Assembly: GCA_023418925.1 (NCBI GenBank) | Contig: JAEZYS010000008.1 | Span: 1-43,552 of the forward strand | Origin: Bacillota bacterium | GTDB lineage: Bacteria > Bacillota > Clostridia > Oscillospirales > Ruminococcaceae | DNA length: 43,552 nucleotides | Reading direction: 5' to 3' | Part shown: in pieces, positions 1-8,738 of the stretch | How the letters are laid out: each line of letters starts with the position of its first letter | Numbering within the stretch: position 1 is the first letter of the stretch | Translations under genes and position numbers: made by a program | The notes under the pieces: generated by a model | Database searches by the model: none | The model's input: only the letters and a program-made list of their open reading frames with translations | What the model was told of the DNA's origin: nothing

Positions 1-377
1 AAAGCGTTATCAGTTAAAGCTTAAATGCATGACACCTATGGAATTTCATTACGCCAATGTGGCGTGAAAAATTCCACCCTGCTGCTCAAGAGGGTGGAAT
101 TCACATACTAAATATTCTTTTGTTTTTTAGTCTGTCTACTTGACAGGGAGCGGATTACTCTTGTGTTGCGGAATTTTTTTGTTATAGGGAATTTTATACC
201 ATTTTAAATCCCGTATTTTTAAAAAAACTTTTTGCACAATATAACTAACTTATGTTATTTGCATATTTTGATATTATACATAAAAAAATGTCAATTATTA
301 TTTTGATGTCTTGATAAAATAATGATATATTTTTATTAAAAATTGTAACTAACATAAACAAATATGCATAAATACTA
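1..377. other. Non-coding upstream region with three hairpins
   Basis: No convincing gene is seen before flgB. The first 150 bases can form three consecutive hairpins: ACGCC/GGCGT near 50-65, a perfect 11-bp stem AATTCCACCCT/AGGGTGGAATT (70-80 with 91-101), and CTGTC/GACAG (132-136 with 142-146). The 11-bp hairpin is followed only after some 15 bases by a T-rich stretch, so it might end an upstream gene outside the window, but it is not a textbook terminator. A 28-codon open frame from ATG 25 has no ribosome binding site and runs through the hairpins, so I do not call it. From 180 to 377 the DNA is very AT-rich and I see nothing further. Confidence 0.5.
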
Positions 378-406
378 TTGTGTTTTTGTAGAAAATGATT
401 TATAAT
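378..406 (+). promoter_or_regulatory. Candidate sigma-A promoter for the flgB operon
   Basis: A perfect -10 box TATAAT (401-406) lies 17 bases downstream of TTGTGT (378-383), which matches only the first three bases of the -35 consensus. Transcription would start near 413, giving a leader of about 120 bases before flgB. No sigma-28 type site (TAAA-N15-GCCGATAA) is seen here, which fits early flagellar genes read by the housekeeping sigma factor. The assignment is by inspection only. Confidence 0.5.
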
Positions 407-533
407 GAATAATAAACTATATATTAAAGTCAGAAACTGTCACTAAAGTTAACATAAGGCATTTTCTGCTTATAAAATGTCATTATTTGTATTTATATAG
501 CAATTAAACAAGAAAAAGTGAGGGGGATTTTGT

Positions 534-929
534 GTGGGAATGTTTGATAATGCCTATATGAATCTCGGAGAACAGCTCCTTGATGCATCATGGTATAAAA
601 TTCAGGTTATAAGCAATAACATTGCAAACAATGATACCGACAATTTCAAGGCAAAAAGCGTTGATTTCAGAATTGCCCTTGAAAAAGAAAAATGCAAATG
701 CAAATATCATGTAAAAATAGAAGAAGAAAAGAAAAGCGTTAGAGATAAAATAGAACTTGACGTTATTACAAGCAGTCAGCCGGATACGGTACAGACACTT
801 AACGGAAATAATGTCGACATGGAAAAGGAAACTATGGCTCTTGCAGACGCACAATATCAGTATAGTACCATGATCGATTATATGAACAGTCAGTATGCTA
901 TGATGAGAACTGCGCTTTCCAAGGCTTAA
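534..929 (+). CDS. flgB: Flagellar basal-body rod protein FlgB
   Basis: FlgB is one of the proximal rod subunits that join the MS-ring to the hook. The 131-residue product has the usual family length. It carries the N-terminal rod motif ISNNIANNDT followed by NFKAKSVDF, and a C-terminal helix (ADAQYQYSTMIDYMNSQYAMMRTAL) typical of axial proteins that pack as coiled coils. The GTG at 534 is preferred because AGGGGGAT ends 5-7 bases upstream; the in-frame ATG at 540 is an alternative two codons later. It is the first gene of the long forward flagellar operon, 43 bases before flgC. Confidence 0.95.
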   Translation: MGMFDNAYMNLGEQLLDASWYKIQVISNNIANNDTDNFKAKSVDFRIALEKEKCKCKYHVKIEEEKKSVRDKIELDVITSSQPDTVQTLNGNNVDMEKETMALADAQYQYSTMIDYMNSQYAMMRTALSKA

Positions 930-972
930 GTATTAATCTTCATATTGTAAATGTTCAGAAAGGATGATATTA

Positions 973-1461
973 ATGGGTTTTTTAAGCTCACTTGATATAG
1001 GGTCATCTGCTCTTTCAGCTCAGAGACTGAGAATGGATGTTATTTCACAGAATATTGCAAACCAGGGAACTTACAATACTTCTCCGGGGGGAGATCCTTA
1101 TGCACGGCAGCTTGTTGTTTTTTCGGAGAAAAAGCAATTTTCCGAGATTTTGAACAAGTATCAGAAGCAGGACAAATCTACCCACAGCCGAGGTGTTTAT
1201 TACAGTAAATATACTAATAAATACAGGAATTCGGGAGTTGTAGTTACTGCCGTTGTTGAGGATGAATCCCCGTTTATTCCTGTCTATGACCCTGATAATC
1301 CGGTTGCGGATGAGAACGGGTACATATATCAGTCCAATGTTGACAACACAGAGGAACAGATTGACATGCTTGCTGCACAGCGTTCATATGAAGCAAATGC
1401 AACAGCAATTGAAGCTATGAAGGCAATGCTCTCAAAGGCAATGCAGCTCAACGGAAAGTAA
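973..1461 (+). CDS. flgC: Flagellar basal-body rod protein FlgC
   Basis: FlgC is a proximal rod subunit. The product (162 aa) begins MGFLSSLDIGSSALSAQRLR and has the rod motif VISQNIANQGT, the GGDPYARQ segment, and the C-terminal axial helix with MLAAQRSYEANATAIEAMK. An in-frame ATG at 964 exists, but it abuts the AGAAAGG ribosome binding site; the ATG at 973 has correct spacing (9 bases) and yields the conserved start. It is slightly longer than the common 135-150 residues. Its partners are FlgB upstream and FliE downstream. Confidence 0.95.
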   Translation: MGFLSSLDIGSSALSAQRLRMDVISQNIANQGTYNTSPGGDPYARQLVVFSEKKQFSEILNKYQKQDKSTHSRGVYYSKYTNKYRNSGVVVTAVVEDESPFIPVYDPDNPVADENGYIYQSNVDNTEEQIDMLAAQRSYEANATAIEAMKAMLSKAMQLNGK

Positions 1462-1487
1462 AGTAAAATTCAGAAGGGGTAATACAG

Positions 1488-1793
1488 ATGTATATAATTC
1501 CAATCAGTTCGACTATAACTCCGCTTAATACAATGTCGCAGATTGACGAGCCTGTAGTAAAAACCGAAGGGAATTCCTCGTTTGCGGATGTTTTCAGAGA
1601 AACTCTCAATAACATGGAGTCAACTCAGAAAACCCTTCAGGAGGATGCTGTAAGGGTATCAATGGGCGAAATTGACGACCTTCATACCGTATATAACAAT
1701 ATTACCAAGGCGCAGGTTGCACTTGAAACTTTTGTTACGGTTAAAAATGCTGCAATAGAAGCGTATAAGGAAATTCAGCAGATTTCATTATAA
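1488..1793 (+). CDS. fliE: Flagellar hook-basal body protein FliE
   Basis: FliE is the adaptor that joins the MS-ring/export gate to the rod. At 101 aa it has normal length. The features seen are the SFADVFRETLNNM segment, a central amphipathic helix, the motif DDLHTVYNNITKAQVALETFVTVKN, and a short tail, as in the family. AGAAGGGG lies 8-9 bases before ATG 1488. The gene follows flgC by 26 bases and precedes a 108-base gap before fliF that carries inverted repeats. Confidence 0.95.
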   Translation: MYIIPISSTITPLNTMSQIDEPVVKTEGNSSFADVFRETLNNMESTQKTLQEDAVRVSMGEIDDLHTVYNNITKAQVALETFVTVKNAAIEAYKEIQQISL

Positions 1794-1849
1794 TTGTAAC
1801 CACGGCTGATGCACAGGTAAAAGTCTGGGTGTTGGATGACGTGGTACAA
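1794..1849 (+). promoter_or_regulatory. Hairpin in the fliE-fliF gap
   Basis: The bases just after the fliE stop (TTGTAACCACG, 1794-1804) pair with CGTGGTACAA (1840-1849), giving 10 base pairs with a single bulged A. The 35-base loop has further weak pairing. No U-run follows, so it is not a normal terminator. It may be an mRNA stability or processing element, or part of a leader controlling fliF. The pairing is visible in the sequence; the role is inference. Confidence 0.5.
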
Positions 1850-1864
1850 TTCCTTGTTGAAAAA

Positions 1865-1887
1865 TTCCTGTATACGGGTATAAGGAA
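1865..1887 (+). promoter_or_regulatory. Hairpin covering part of the fliF ribosome binding site
   Basis: TTCCT (1865-1869) can pair with AGGAA (1883-1887), and TATA (1871-1874) with TATA (1879-1882), around a CGGG loop. The 3' arm overlaps AAGGAAGGG (1882-1890), the only good ribosome binding site before fliF ATG 1902. The hairpin could therefore reduce fliF translation. The pairing is direct observation; regulation is inference. Confidence 0.4.
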
Positions 1888-1901
1888 GGGTATATTAGGC
1901 T

Positions 1902-3539
1902 ATGAACGAACAGCTTACCAAGATTAAAACATCTTTCACTCAGTTCTGGACAAACCAGAGCAAAACAAGAAAGATTATATATATATCGGCAATTGCGGCG
2001 ATTGTGATTATCGCAATTGTAGTCACAGCAGTGGCAAACAGGAAAGAATACGCAGTTCTTTTCCAGGGACTTGAATCCACGGAGGCCTCGGAGGTTGCCG
2101 CTGAAATTCAGGGAATGGGCTATGAGGTCATGTTGAAATCCGGAGGAACGGTTATGGTTCCGAAGGGTACAGAGGACGGACTTACAATGAGCATGGCCCA
2201 GCTTGGTTACCCTAAAAGCAACCTTACATATGAGTTGTATACAAAGAATGTTTCAATGTTTACAACTGAATCGGAGAAAAAAGAGTATGCCAGAATGGCA
2301 CTTGAAAGCAGACTTTCTGCTGTTGTAGGGTCTCTTGAAGGAGTAACAAAAGCAACGGTAACGCTTTCAATTCCTGAACAGAAAAACACTGTAATCTCTA
2401 CAAACAAGCAGTATCCTACCGCAGCGGTAGTTGTATATCTTGACAGGACAAATACTCTTACAAATGATCAGATAAAGGGTATTACACATATTGTGCAGAT
2501 GAGTTTGTCAGGGCTTACTGAGGAGAATATATCCATCGTTGACGGATATGGTATTCCACAGATTATCGGGGAAGAAAGTATTGACGTAATTGCTGAAGAA
2601 ACAAGAAAGTTTGCATTTAAAACCAACCTTGAAAATGATATAAAGCAGAAGGTTCTTGATCTTTTTGTTCCTGTTTATGGCGATGACGGAGTATCCGTTG
2701 CTGTAAATATGGTGCTTAACTATGATGACAAGGTTTCTGAGAATACAGTTTACTCACCTTCAACAACAGATGAAAAGGGTATGCTGCAACACGCAGATGC
2801 TGATTCCGCTTCGGGAAATACCGTTGCAGACGGCGGAGTCGCCGGAGTTGAACCAAATGCTGATGATACATATCCGACAGGAACTGAAACGAATGGCGGA
2901 CAATGGTCTGAATCTTCCGTTTCAAATACATATCTCGTAAATACATATAAGGAACAGGTTGAAAAGGCGGGCTATACTATTGACAATATGTCGATTTCTG
3001 TAATAGTATATACCGATTATCTCTCTGATCCAACAAAAACTGAACTTGTAAGCCTTGTTGCTAATGCCGGAAGCATTAACCCTGAGCTTGCTACATCAGT
3101 TGTTACTGTATCAAATCTTCCTAAGCTTGAAGATCAGGCTGTTGCTGCTGACGGTCAGCCTACTTATCTGTTTGGGCTTTCACTTAATCAGCTTCTTATC
3201 ATCGGTGGAATACTTATTATTCTTCTTATCGTTCTTATCGTTGGTCTTGTTATCATGTCGAACAGACGAAAGGCAAAGAGAAAAGTATTCGAGGAACAGA
3301 TCCTTCAGTCAAGCGGATATTCCGGTGAAGAAGGTGTTGTGGATGGCTTCTTTAATCTTAACGGCAATTCTGGCGGCGAACAGGGAATTGGTGTTCCGAG
3401 CCTTATGGACCAAGAAGCAGAAGAATCAAAGGAAACAGTTGTCAGAAAAGAAATTTCAAACTTCTCACGTCAGTGTCCTGACATCGTGGCACAGCTCCTC
3501 AGAAACTGGCTGCGAGAGGGAGAAGAGGGAGGCAAGTAA
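1902..3539 (+). CDS. fliF: Flagellar MS-ring protein FliF
   Basis: FliF forms the membrane-embedded MS-ring on which the rod, switch and export gate assemble. The 545-residue product has the family layout: a short cytoplasmic start, a first membrane helix around 24-45, ring-building domains with MSMAQLGYPKSN and ESRLSAVVGSLEGV, a large extracytoplasmic region with a Gly/Ser/Thr/Asp-rich low-complexity part near 290-340, a second membrane helix around 427-450, and a C-terminal cytoplasmic tail that should bind FliG. The start at 1902 follows AAGGAAGGG by 11 bases. The TAA stop is directly followed by the fliG ATG, so the two are very likely translationally coupled. Confidence 0.97.
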   Translation: MNEQLTKIKTSFTQFWTNQSKTRKIIYISAIAAIVIIAIVVTAVANRKEYAVLFQGLESTEASEVAAEIQGMGYEVMLKSGGTVMVPKGTEDGLTMSMAQLGYPKSNLTYELYTKNVSMFTTESEKKEYARMALESRLSAVVGSLEGVTKATVTLSIPEQKNTVISTNKQYPTAAVVVYLDRTNTLTNDQIKGITHIVQMSLSGLTEENISIVDGYGIPQIIGEESIDVIAEETRKFAFKTNLENDIKQKVLDLFVPVYGDDGVSVAVNMVLNYDDKVSENTVYSPSTTDEKGMLQHADADSASGNTVADGGVAGVEPNADDTYPTGTETNGGQWSESSVSNTYLVNTYKEQVEKAGYTIDNMSISVIVYTDYLSDPTKTELVSLVANAGSINPELATSVVTVSNLPKLEDQAVAADGQPTYLFGLSLNQLLIIGGILIILLIVLIVGLVIMSNRRKAKRKVFEEQILQSSGYSGEEGVVDGFFNLNGNSGGEQGIGVPSLMDQEAEESKETVVRKEISNFSRQCPDIVAQLLRNWLREGEEGGK

Positions 3540-4550
3540 ATGGCAGATTTTGTTGAACTTACGCCAATACAGAAGGCTGCCATCGTTGTATCAACAGTTG
3601 GCGCGGAAAATGCCGCTATAGTGTTCAAACGGCTTAAGGATGATGAAGTTGAAAAACTCACATATGAGATATCAAGTCTTCCTTATGTAGATATCAATCA
3701 GGTAAATGATGTTCTTAATGAGTTTTATGAGCTTTGTCTTACACAGAAGGTAATAACAGAGGGCGGTGTCGAATATGCCAAGACCGTTCTTGAAAAGGCT
3801 TTCGGTCCTGAAGCAGCCGCAAAACTCATGGACAAAGTTTCACGTTCAATGCAGGCAAAGGCTTTCGAGTTTGTCAGAAAGTCAGACTACAAAAACCTTC
3901 TTGCCATCATGCAGAACGAACACCCGCAGACTATTGCACTTATACTTTCTTACATAAATTCAGATCAGGCATCTGCTGTTCTTTCTGAACTTCCTAAGGA
4001 AAAACGTGTTGAAGTTGTAGAAAGAATCGCAAAGATGGAATCTGCATCACCTGAAACCATTGCTACAATCGAGGCTACTCTTGAAAGAAAGTTTGCCGCT
4101 GTTGTTTCAATGGATCTTACAGAGGTCGGCGGTATAAACTATGTTGCCGATATCCTCAACCATGTTGACAGAGCAACAGAAAAATACATCTTTGATGAAC
4201 TTTCTGTCAGAGATCCGGCTCTTGTTGACGAAATTAAGAAGAAAATGTTCGTATTCGAAGATATTCTCGGACTCGACTCAATGTCTATCCAGAGATTTAT
4301 CAGAGATGTCGAAGTCAAGGACCTTGCTGTTGCCATTAAGGGTTCAAACTCGGAAGTTGCCGCTGCTCTCTATGCAAACATGCCACAGAGAATGCAGGAA
4401 ACTATCCAGCAGGAAATCGAGTATCTGCATAATGTCCGTATGCGTGACGTTGAAGAAGCGCAGCAGAGAATTGTTGGCATTATCAGACATCTTGAAGATG
4501 AGGGTGAGCTTATAATTGGTAAGAGTGGAGAGGACGAGATAATTGCATGA
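3540..4550 (+). CDS. fliG: Flagellar motor switch protein FliG
   Basis: FliG sits on FliF and transmits stator torque to the rotor. At 336 aa it has family length. The sequence shows the N-terminal FliF-binding domain (LTPIQKAAIVVSTVG), the middle-domain EHPQ motif at 127-130 that binds FliM, and the C-terminal torque helix with alternating charges (SMSIQRFIRDVEVKDLAVAIKG). It begins at the base after the fliF stop, with its ribosome binding site (GAGGGAGG) inside fliF, and its stop overlaps the fliH start (ATGA). This is a tightly packed fliF-fliG-fliH unit. Confidence 0.97.
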   Translation: MADFVELTPIQKAAIVVSTVGAENAAIVFKRLKDDEVEKLTYEISSLPYVDINQVNDVLNEFYELCLTQKVITEGGVEYAKTVLEKAFGPEAAAKLMDKVSRSMQAKAFEFVRKSDYKNLLAIMQNEHPQTIALILSYINSDQASAVLSELPKEKRVEVVERIAKMESASPETIATIEATLERKFAAVVSMDLTEVGGINYVADILNHVDRATEKYIFDELSVRDPALVDEIKKKMFVFEDILGLDSMSIQRFIRDVEVKDLAVAIKGSNSEVAAALYANMPQRMQETIQQEIEYLHNVRMRDVEEAQQRIVGIIRHLEDEGELIIGKSGEDEIIA

Positions 4551-5407
4551 TTGTTAAATCCTGTGTTTATAACTTTGAATCCGACAAGCCTGTGCCGCTG
4601 AACAATACCATATACATACCGGCAGAGAATGATGAAACGGATAAAGCCGCAAATGCTGCAGAGTTAAAAAAGCGTGAGGAGCAGCAGAGGAGAGACGCCG
4701 AGGAAAAACGAATTCAGAAAGCTGTTGAAGACAGGGTCAGAGTTGCTCTTGAGCAGTCAAGGGCGCAGTCTGATGCTTATGCAAATGATATAATTGCACA
4801 GGCACAGGCAAAGGCAAATGCACTTACCGCAGATGCAAAAGCTGCTACAAAGACTGTACTTGAAAAGGCTGCGGTTGAATCCGCCGCTATGAAGGAACAG
4901 GCAAAAAAAGATGGTTATAAAGAGGGCTTTGATAAGGGTTCAGCCGAAGCAAAGGCAAAATGCGAGAAATATGTTGAAGCTGCCGCAAAATTCATAGCCG
5001 AAATAAACTCCAGTAAAGAGACTTATTACATCTCCCACGAAGCATTGTTAAGGGAAGCTGTTTTTGAAATGGTAAAGAAAATTACCCTTGCAGAGCTTGA
5101 CAGGGATGACAAAATGATAGAACGGATTATCGTGAATGCCGCAAAGCAATTCAGAAACTCCGACTATATAAAGATTTCTCTCCTGGAGGGAGAGGTCAGC
5201 AAGGAATTTACTTCCGATGCTGAATTTATCAATAAACTTATAGCTTTTATTCCTGAAATAGAAGTAGAATATCTTAACCCAGGGGAAGCGGAGAAGGGCA
5301 CGGTTATCCTTGACAATGACAAGGAGATTATCGATGCGTCAGTTCCGACACAGCTTGAGTTCCTCAGGGAAATAATCAAGAATACCAGAGGCGAACAAAA
5401 ACAGTAA
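4547..5407 (+). CDS. fliH: Flagellar export ATPase regulator/stator FliH
   Basis: FliH is the peripheral stalk of the flagellar export ATPase. It binds FliI and links it to the C-ring. The 286-residue product has a long charged, Ala/Lys/Gln-rich helical region (about 35-150), with EAKAKCEKY and similar segments, then a C-terminal globular domain with TLAELDRDDKMIERII and DNDKEIIDASVPTQLEFLREII, as expected for FliH/YscL proteins. The start overlaps the fliG stop by 4 bases, implying coupled translation. It precedes fliI by 38 bases. Confidence 0.9.
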   Translation: MIVKSCVYNFESDKPVPLNNTIYIPAENDETDKAANAAELKKREEQQRRDAEEKRIQKAVEDRVRVALEQSRAQSDAYANDIIAQAQAKANALTADAKAATKTVLEKAAVESAAMKEQAKKDGYKEGFDKGSAEAKAKCEKYVEAAAKFIAEINSSKETYYISHEALLREAVFEMVKKITLAELDRDDKMIERIIVNAAKQFRNSDYIKISLLEGEVSKEFTSDAEFINKLIAFIPEIEVEYLNPGEAEKGTVILDNDKEIIDASVPTQLEFLREIIKNTRGEQKQ

Positions 5408-5445
5408 AAGCATTGAACTTTTGTTGAGGCCTTATTGGAGGACAC

Positions 5446-6750
5446 ATGGACTTTGAAGCACTGCGTTCTGCTGTAAAGCAGGCGGATCTTTACCGGTATG
5501 AAGGAAAAATTGAAAAGATTATCGGTATGACTATTGAGGCGTCGGGTCCGGTCTGTAATATCGGCGATGTGTGCAGGATATTTAAAAAAGGAGCCGAAGA
5601 CTATATTTACGCCGAAGTAGTTGGATTTAATAACGGCAAGGTTATGCTGATGCCGTATACTGACATTGAGGGTATAGGCCCTGGTTCAATAGTTGACAAC
5701 ACGGGCGACAAGCTTGCGGTTGATGTTGGTCCTGAACTTGTCGGACGTATTATAAACGCTATCGGTCAGCCAATTGACGGTAAAGGTGAAATCAAGACAA
5801 TTGACAGATATTCCATTGCAGGAGAACCTGTAAACCCGCTTACCAGACCAAGAATTGAAGATATTATCCCGTTCGGTGTCAAGGCTATTGACGGACTTCT
5901 TACAATAGGAAGAGGACAGAGAATGGGGATATTCGCAGGTTCTGGTGTCGGAAAATCAACGCTTCTCGGCATGATAGCAAGAGAAGTTGAGGCAGACATA
6001 AATGTTATTGCACTTGTTGGAGAGCGAGGACGTGAGGTACTTGAGTTTATTGAACGTGACCTCGGTGAAAAGGGTATGGCAAGGTCAGTACTTGTTATTG
6101 CAACCTCCGACCAGCCTGCTATGATGAGAAACAAATGCCCGATGACAGCAACCGCTATTGCAGAGTATTTCAAGGATCAGGGACTTAATGTTCTGCTTAT
6201 GATGGACTCACTTACACGTTACGCAATGGCACAGCGTGAAATCGGTCTTGCAGTCGGTGAAGCACCTATCGCAAGAGGATATACTCCATCAATTTATACT
6301 GCAATGCCAAAACTGCTTGAAAGAGCCGGGAACTTTGAAAAAGGCTCAATCACAGGTATATATACAGTTCTTGTTGAGGGTGACGATACCAATGAACCTA
6401 TCTCTGATACCGTAAGAGGTATCATTGACGGACATATCATTCTCTCAAGAAAAGTTGCGGCAAGAAATCATTATCCCGCAATTGAGGTTCTTGAATCAGT
6501 ATCAAGACTTATGTCGGAAATTGCCGATAAGGAACAGAAAGATGCTGCTGCAAAGATGAGAAATCTACTTTCAACATATTATGCAAACTATGACCTTGTT
6601 TCTATAGGTGCTTACAAAAAGGGGACAAACCCTGCACTTGATGAGGCATTGAAAAAAATAGACAAAATAAACGCATTTCTTCAGCAGGCTACGGATGAGG
6701 CTTTCAGTTATGAAGAAACCGTTCAGATGCTGAAGGACGCAATAAAGTAA
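5446..6750 (+). CDS. fliI: Flagellum-specific export ATPase FliI
   Basis: FliI is the hexameric ATPase of the flagellar type III export apparatus. The 434-residue product has an F1-like N-terminal domain, the Walker A loop GSGVGKST at 165-172, the catalytic segment VGERGREVLEFIE near 191-203, Walker B at LNVLLMMDSLTR (Asp 254), and the ARGYTPS segment. Length and motifs are normal. TTGGAGGA stands before ATG 5446. It lies between its regulator FliH and its accessory coiled-coil protein FliJ. Confidence 0.98.
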   Translation: MDFEALRSAVKQADLYRYEGKIEKIIGMTIEASGPVCNIGDVCRIFKKGAEDYIYAEVVGFNNGKVMLMPYTDIEGIGPGSIVDNTGDKLAVDVGPELVGRIINAIGQPIDGKGEIKTIDRYSIAGEPVNPLTRPRIEDIIPFGVKAIDGLLTIGRGQRMGIFAGSGVGKSTLLGMIAREVEADINVIALVGERGREVLEFIERDLGEKGMARSVLVIATSDQPAMMRNKCPMTATAIAEYFKDQGLNVLLMMDSLTRYAMAQREIGLAVGEAPIARGYTPSIYTAMPKLLERAGNFEKGSITGIYTVLVEGDDTNEPISDTVRGIIDGHIILSRKVAARNHYPAIEVLESVSRLMSEIADKEQKDAAAKMRNLLSTYYANYDLVSIGAYKKGTNPALDEALKKIDKINAFLQQATDEAFSYEETVQMLKDAIK

Positions 6751-6792
6751 ATCACTCAGTTTTCTGTTTATATCAGAAAGGGATGAAGATAG

Positions 6793-7236
6793 ATGAAGCG
6801 TTTTCAGTTTACACTTGATAAGCTGCTTGGTTTTAAACAGCAGGTGCTTGACAGGGAAAAAAACGATCTTGCTCATCTGAGACGTCAGCAGCAGGAGATT
6901 GCTGACAAGAAATATGAGCTTGAAATGAAGCTCAGACATTCCAATGACGAATTTGCAATAAAATCATCAAAAGGCATGACAATAGTACAGATGACAGTTT
7001 TCAAGGATTATCACAAGTCACTTTCTGAACAGATTAGGGAACTTGAACAAGCCATTTCCGTCTTTGAGGAGAAAATCCAGAAGCAGATGGGCATTGTTGT
7101 TGAGGCAACTAAGGAAGTTTCCTCCCTTGAAAAGCTTGAGGATAAACAGCTTGAGGAGTATAAATTCAGCAGTCAGAAAGCTGAAGAAAAATTCATTGAG
7201 GAATATGTAACAAACTGCACATACCAAAGAGCATAA
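6793..7236 (+). CDS. fliJ: Flagellar export protein FliJ
   Basis: FliJ is a small coiled-coil protein that sits in the FliI ring and contacts FlhA. The 147-residue product starts MKRFQFTLDKLLGFKQQVLD, the recognizable FliJ start, and is almost wholly predicted alpha-helix rich in Lys, Glu and Gln. AAAGGGATGA precedes ATG 6793. Identification rests on the N-terminal motif, size and position directly after fliI; the rest of the family is poorly conserved. Confidence 0.9.
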   Translation: MKRFQFTLDKLLGFKQQVLDREKNDLAHLRRQQQEIADKKYELEMKLRHSNDEFAIKSSKGMTIVQMTVFKDYHKSLSEQIRELEQAISVFEEKIQKQMGIVVEATKEVSSLEKLEDKQLEEYKFSSQKAEEKFIEEYVTNCTYQRA

Positions 7237-7310
7237 ACAGATATTCCGCACGATCAATACGCAGTAAATGCGTTTTGATATATATTTGATTACGAAAGGC
7301 GGTGAAAAAA

Positions 7311-8738
7311 ATGGACAGTATGTTATTCAACGTAATGGCGGCTCAGGGTTCAGTTCAGGCAAATCCTGTTTCAGGGCAAAGTCAGGACACAGGTGTTCAG
7401 GGTGCTTTTGCGGGATATCTTAACAACGCTGTAAACGGGAATACTCAGAATCCTGTGCAGGTTGTTGCTGAAGAGGCTGTTGCTGGAGATGTTACGGAGC
7501 TTACTTTTGAGCAGAAGGCACAGATGCTTCTTGACCAGCTTGACAATATTGACGAAGGCGTTATGAAGCAGTTAAGGAACATTCTTATTAAGATGTTTAT
7601 TTCAGATGCGCAGAACGGGAAGCTTAACGGTATGGCAAGTGAAATGTCAGGAAATATTACAGGTGATCTTCTTTCAGGAGAGGGAAATGTAGAAATTGCT
7701 GATATTCTCAGCGAACTTGCAGATGTAACACTATCAGCAGATAACGATGAAAAGGCTCTTGACAATCTTACAGATGTTTTCGGAAAGATTTTCGGTTCTG
7801 ACAGCAAGAATGATAAGGATGCAGAAAACAGTGTTGCTGTAATGCTTGCGGCTATGATTCAGACCTATTCCGATTCTCCTTACACAGTTCAGAGAGTTTC
7901 CGAAATGGCAGCAGACCCGCAGACATATTCCGTTCAGGACATAGTCAATTATGCAGGTGATTCGGGTATATCACAGTGTCTTGAGAAGTTTGCACAGGCA
8001 GCACAGGTATGCTCACAGGAAATTGCACAGCAGCCGGAATTTACTATTCTGTCTTATAAGCAGGAGGCAGGCACAGGAGTTACTGCTCAGGCAGCGGTAA
8101 GAGTTTCAGTTTCATCCGAACTTCACCAGATTATTGGTGAAAACGAACTGAACAGAAACCAGAACAGCAATCAGGATACAAGCGGATTTGAGGGTATGCT
8201 CATGCAGAGTATGAATACTCCGCAAACATTTATTCCGAAGGAAAGTGAAGCTGTATCATCTGCAGAAGTGTTTACACAGGTTGTTCCGCAGATTACTGAA
8301 AGAATCATTACACAACTTTCTCAGTCAGTTCAGAATGACGGTGCAAGCGAACTGAAGCTTATGCTTAATCCTGAATCACTCGGAGAAGTTGCAGTAAAGC
8401 TTGTTTCTCACGAGGGAGCAGTTTCAATTATGATTTCAGCGGCAGACCCATCAGTTGCAAAGGCACTTTCCGACAATCTTTCTTCACTTGTAAGCTCACT
8501 TGCGGGAAATAATGTTGAAGTAAAGAATGTTCAGATTGTTGAACCTGGTGACGCAGCAGCACAGATGGGATTTGAATTTGCAAACCATAATTCAGGCTTT
8601 GAGCAGAACAACAGCTCTTCAAACTCACGTACATCCGAAGCTTTCGCAATAGACGGAATCACCAACGATGACACAGCCGTTGAAAGCACCTCAGAAATTT
8701 TACCGAAAGGAGAGGGCAGATTATGGGCGACAGCATGA
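7311..8738 (+). CDS. fliK: Flagellar hook-length control protein FliK
   Basis: FliK is secreted while the hook grows and, at the right hook length, switches FlhB from hook to filament substrates. The product (475 aa from ATG 7311) has a long Gln/Ala/Asp-rich N-terminal part and a conserved C-terminal domain from about residue 335, with LKLMLNPESLGEVAVKL and VSIMISAADPSVAKALSDNL, the hallmark of the FliK C-terminal domain. A GTG at 7302 is in frame but overlaps the AAAGGCGG ribosome binding site, so ATG 7311 is chosen. The gene overlaps flgD by 16 bases. A second FliK-like protein is encoded at 26533-28308 on the other strand. Confidence 0.92.
   Translation: MDSMLFNVMAAQGSVQANPVSGQSQDTGVQGAFAGYLNNAVNGNTQNPVQVVAEEAVAGDVTELTFEQKAQMLLDQLDNIDEGVMKQLRNILIKMFISDAQNGKLNGMASEMSGNITGDLLSGEGNVEIADILSELADVTLSADNDEKALDNLTDVFGKIFGSDSKNDKDAENSVAVMLAAMIQTYSDSPYTVQRVSEMAADPQTYSVQDIVNYAGDSGISQCLEKFAQAAQVCSQEIAQQPEFTILSYKQEAGTGVTAQAAVRVSVSSELHQIIGENELNRNQNSNQDTSGFEGMLMQSMNTPQTFIPKESEAVSSAEVFTQVVPQITERIITQLSQSVQNDGASELKLMLNPESLGEVAVKLVSHEGAVSIMISAADPSVAKALSDNLSSLVSSLAGNNVEVKNVQIVEPGDAAAQMGFEFANHNSGFEQNNSSSNSRTSEAFAIDGITNDDTAVESTSEILPKGEGRLWATA

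Noticed and set aside
25..111. 28-codon open frame at the left edge
   Set aside because: No ribosome binding site, no recognizable product, and it spans stable hairpins.
6504..6530. GCCGATAA inside fliI as a sigma-28 site
   Set aside because: The -35 position 15 bases upstream reads AAGA instead of TAAA, and it lies within a conserved coding region.
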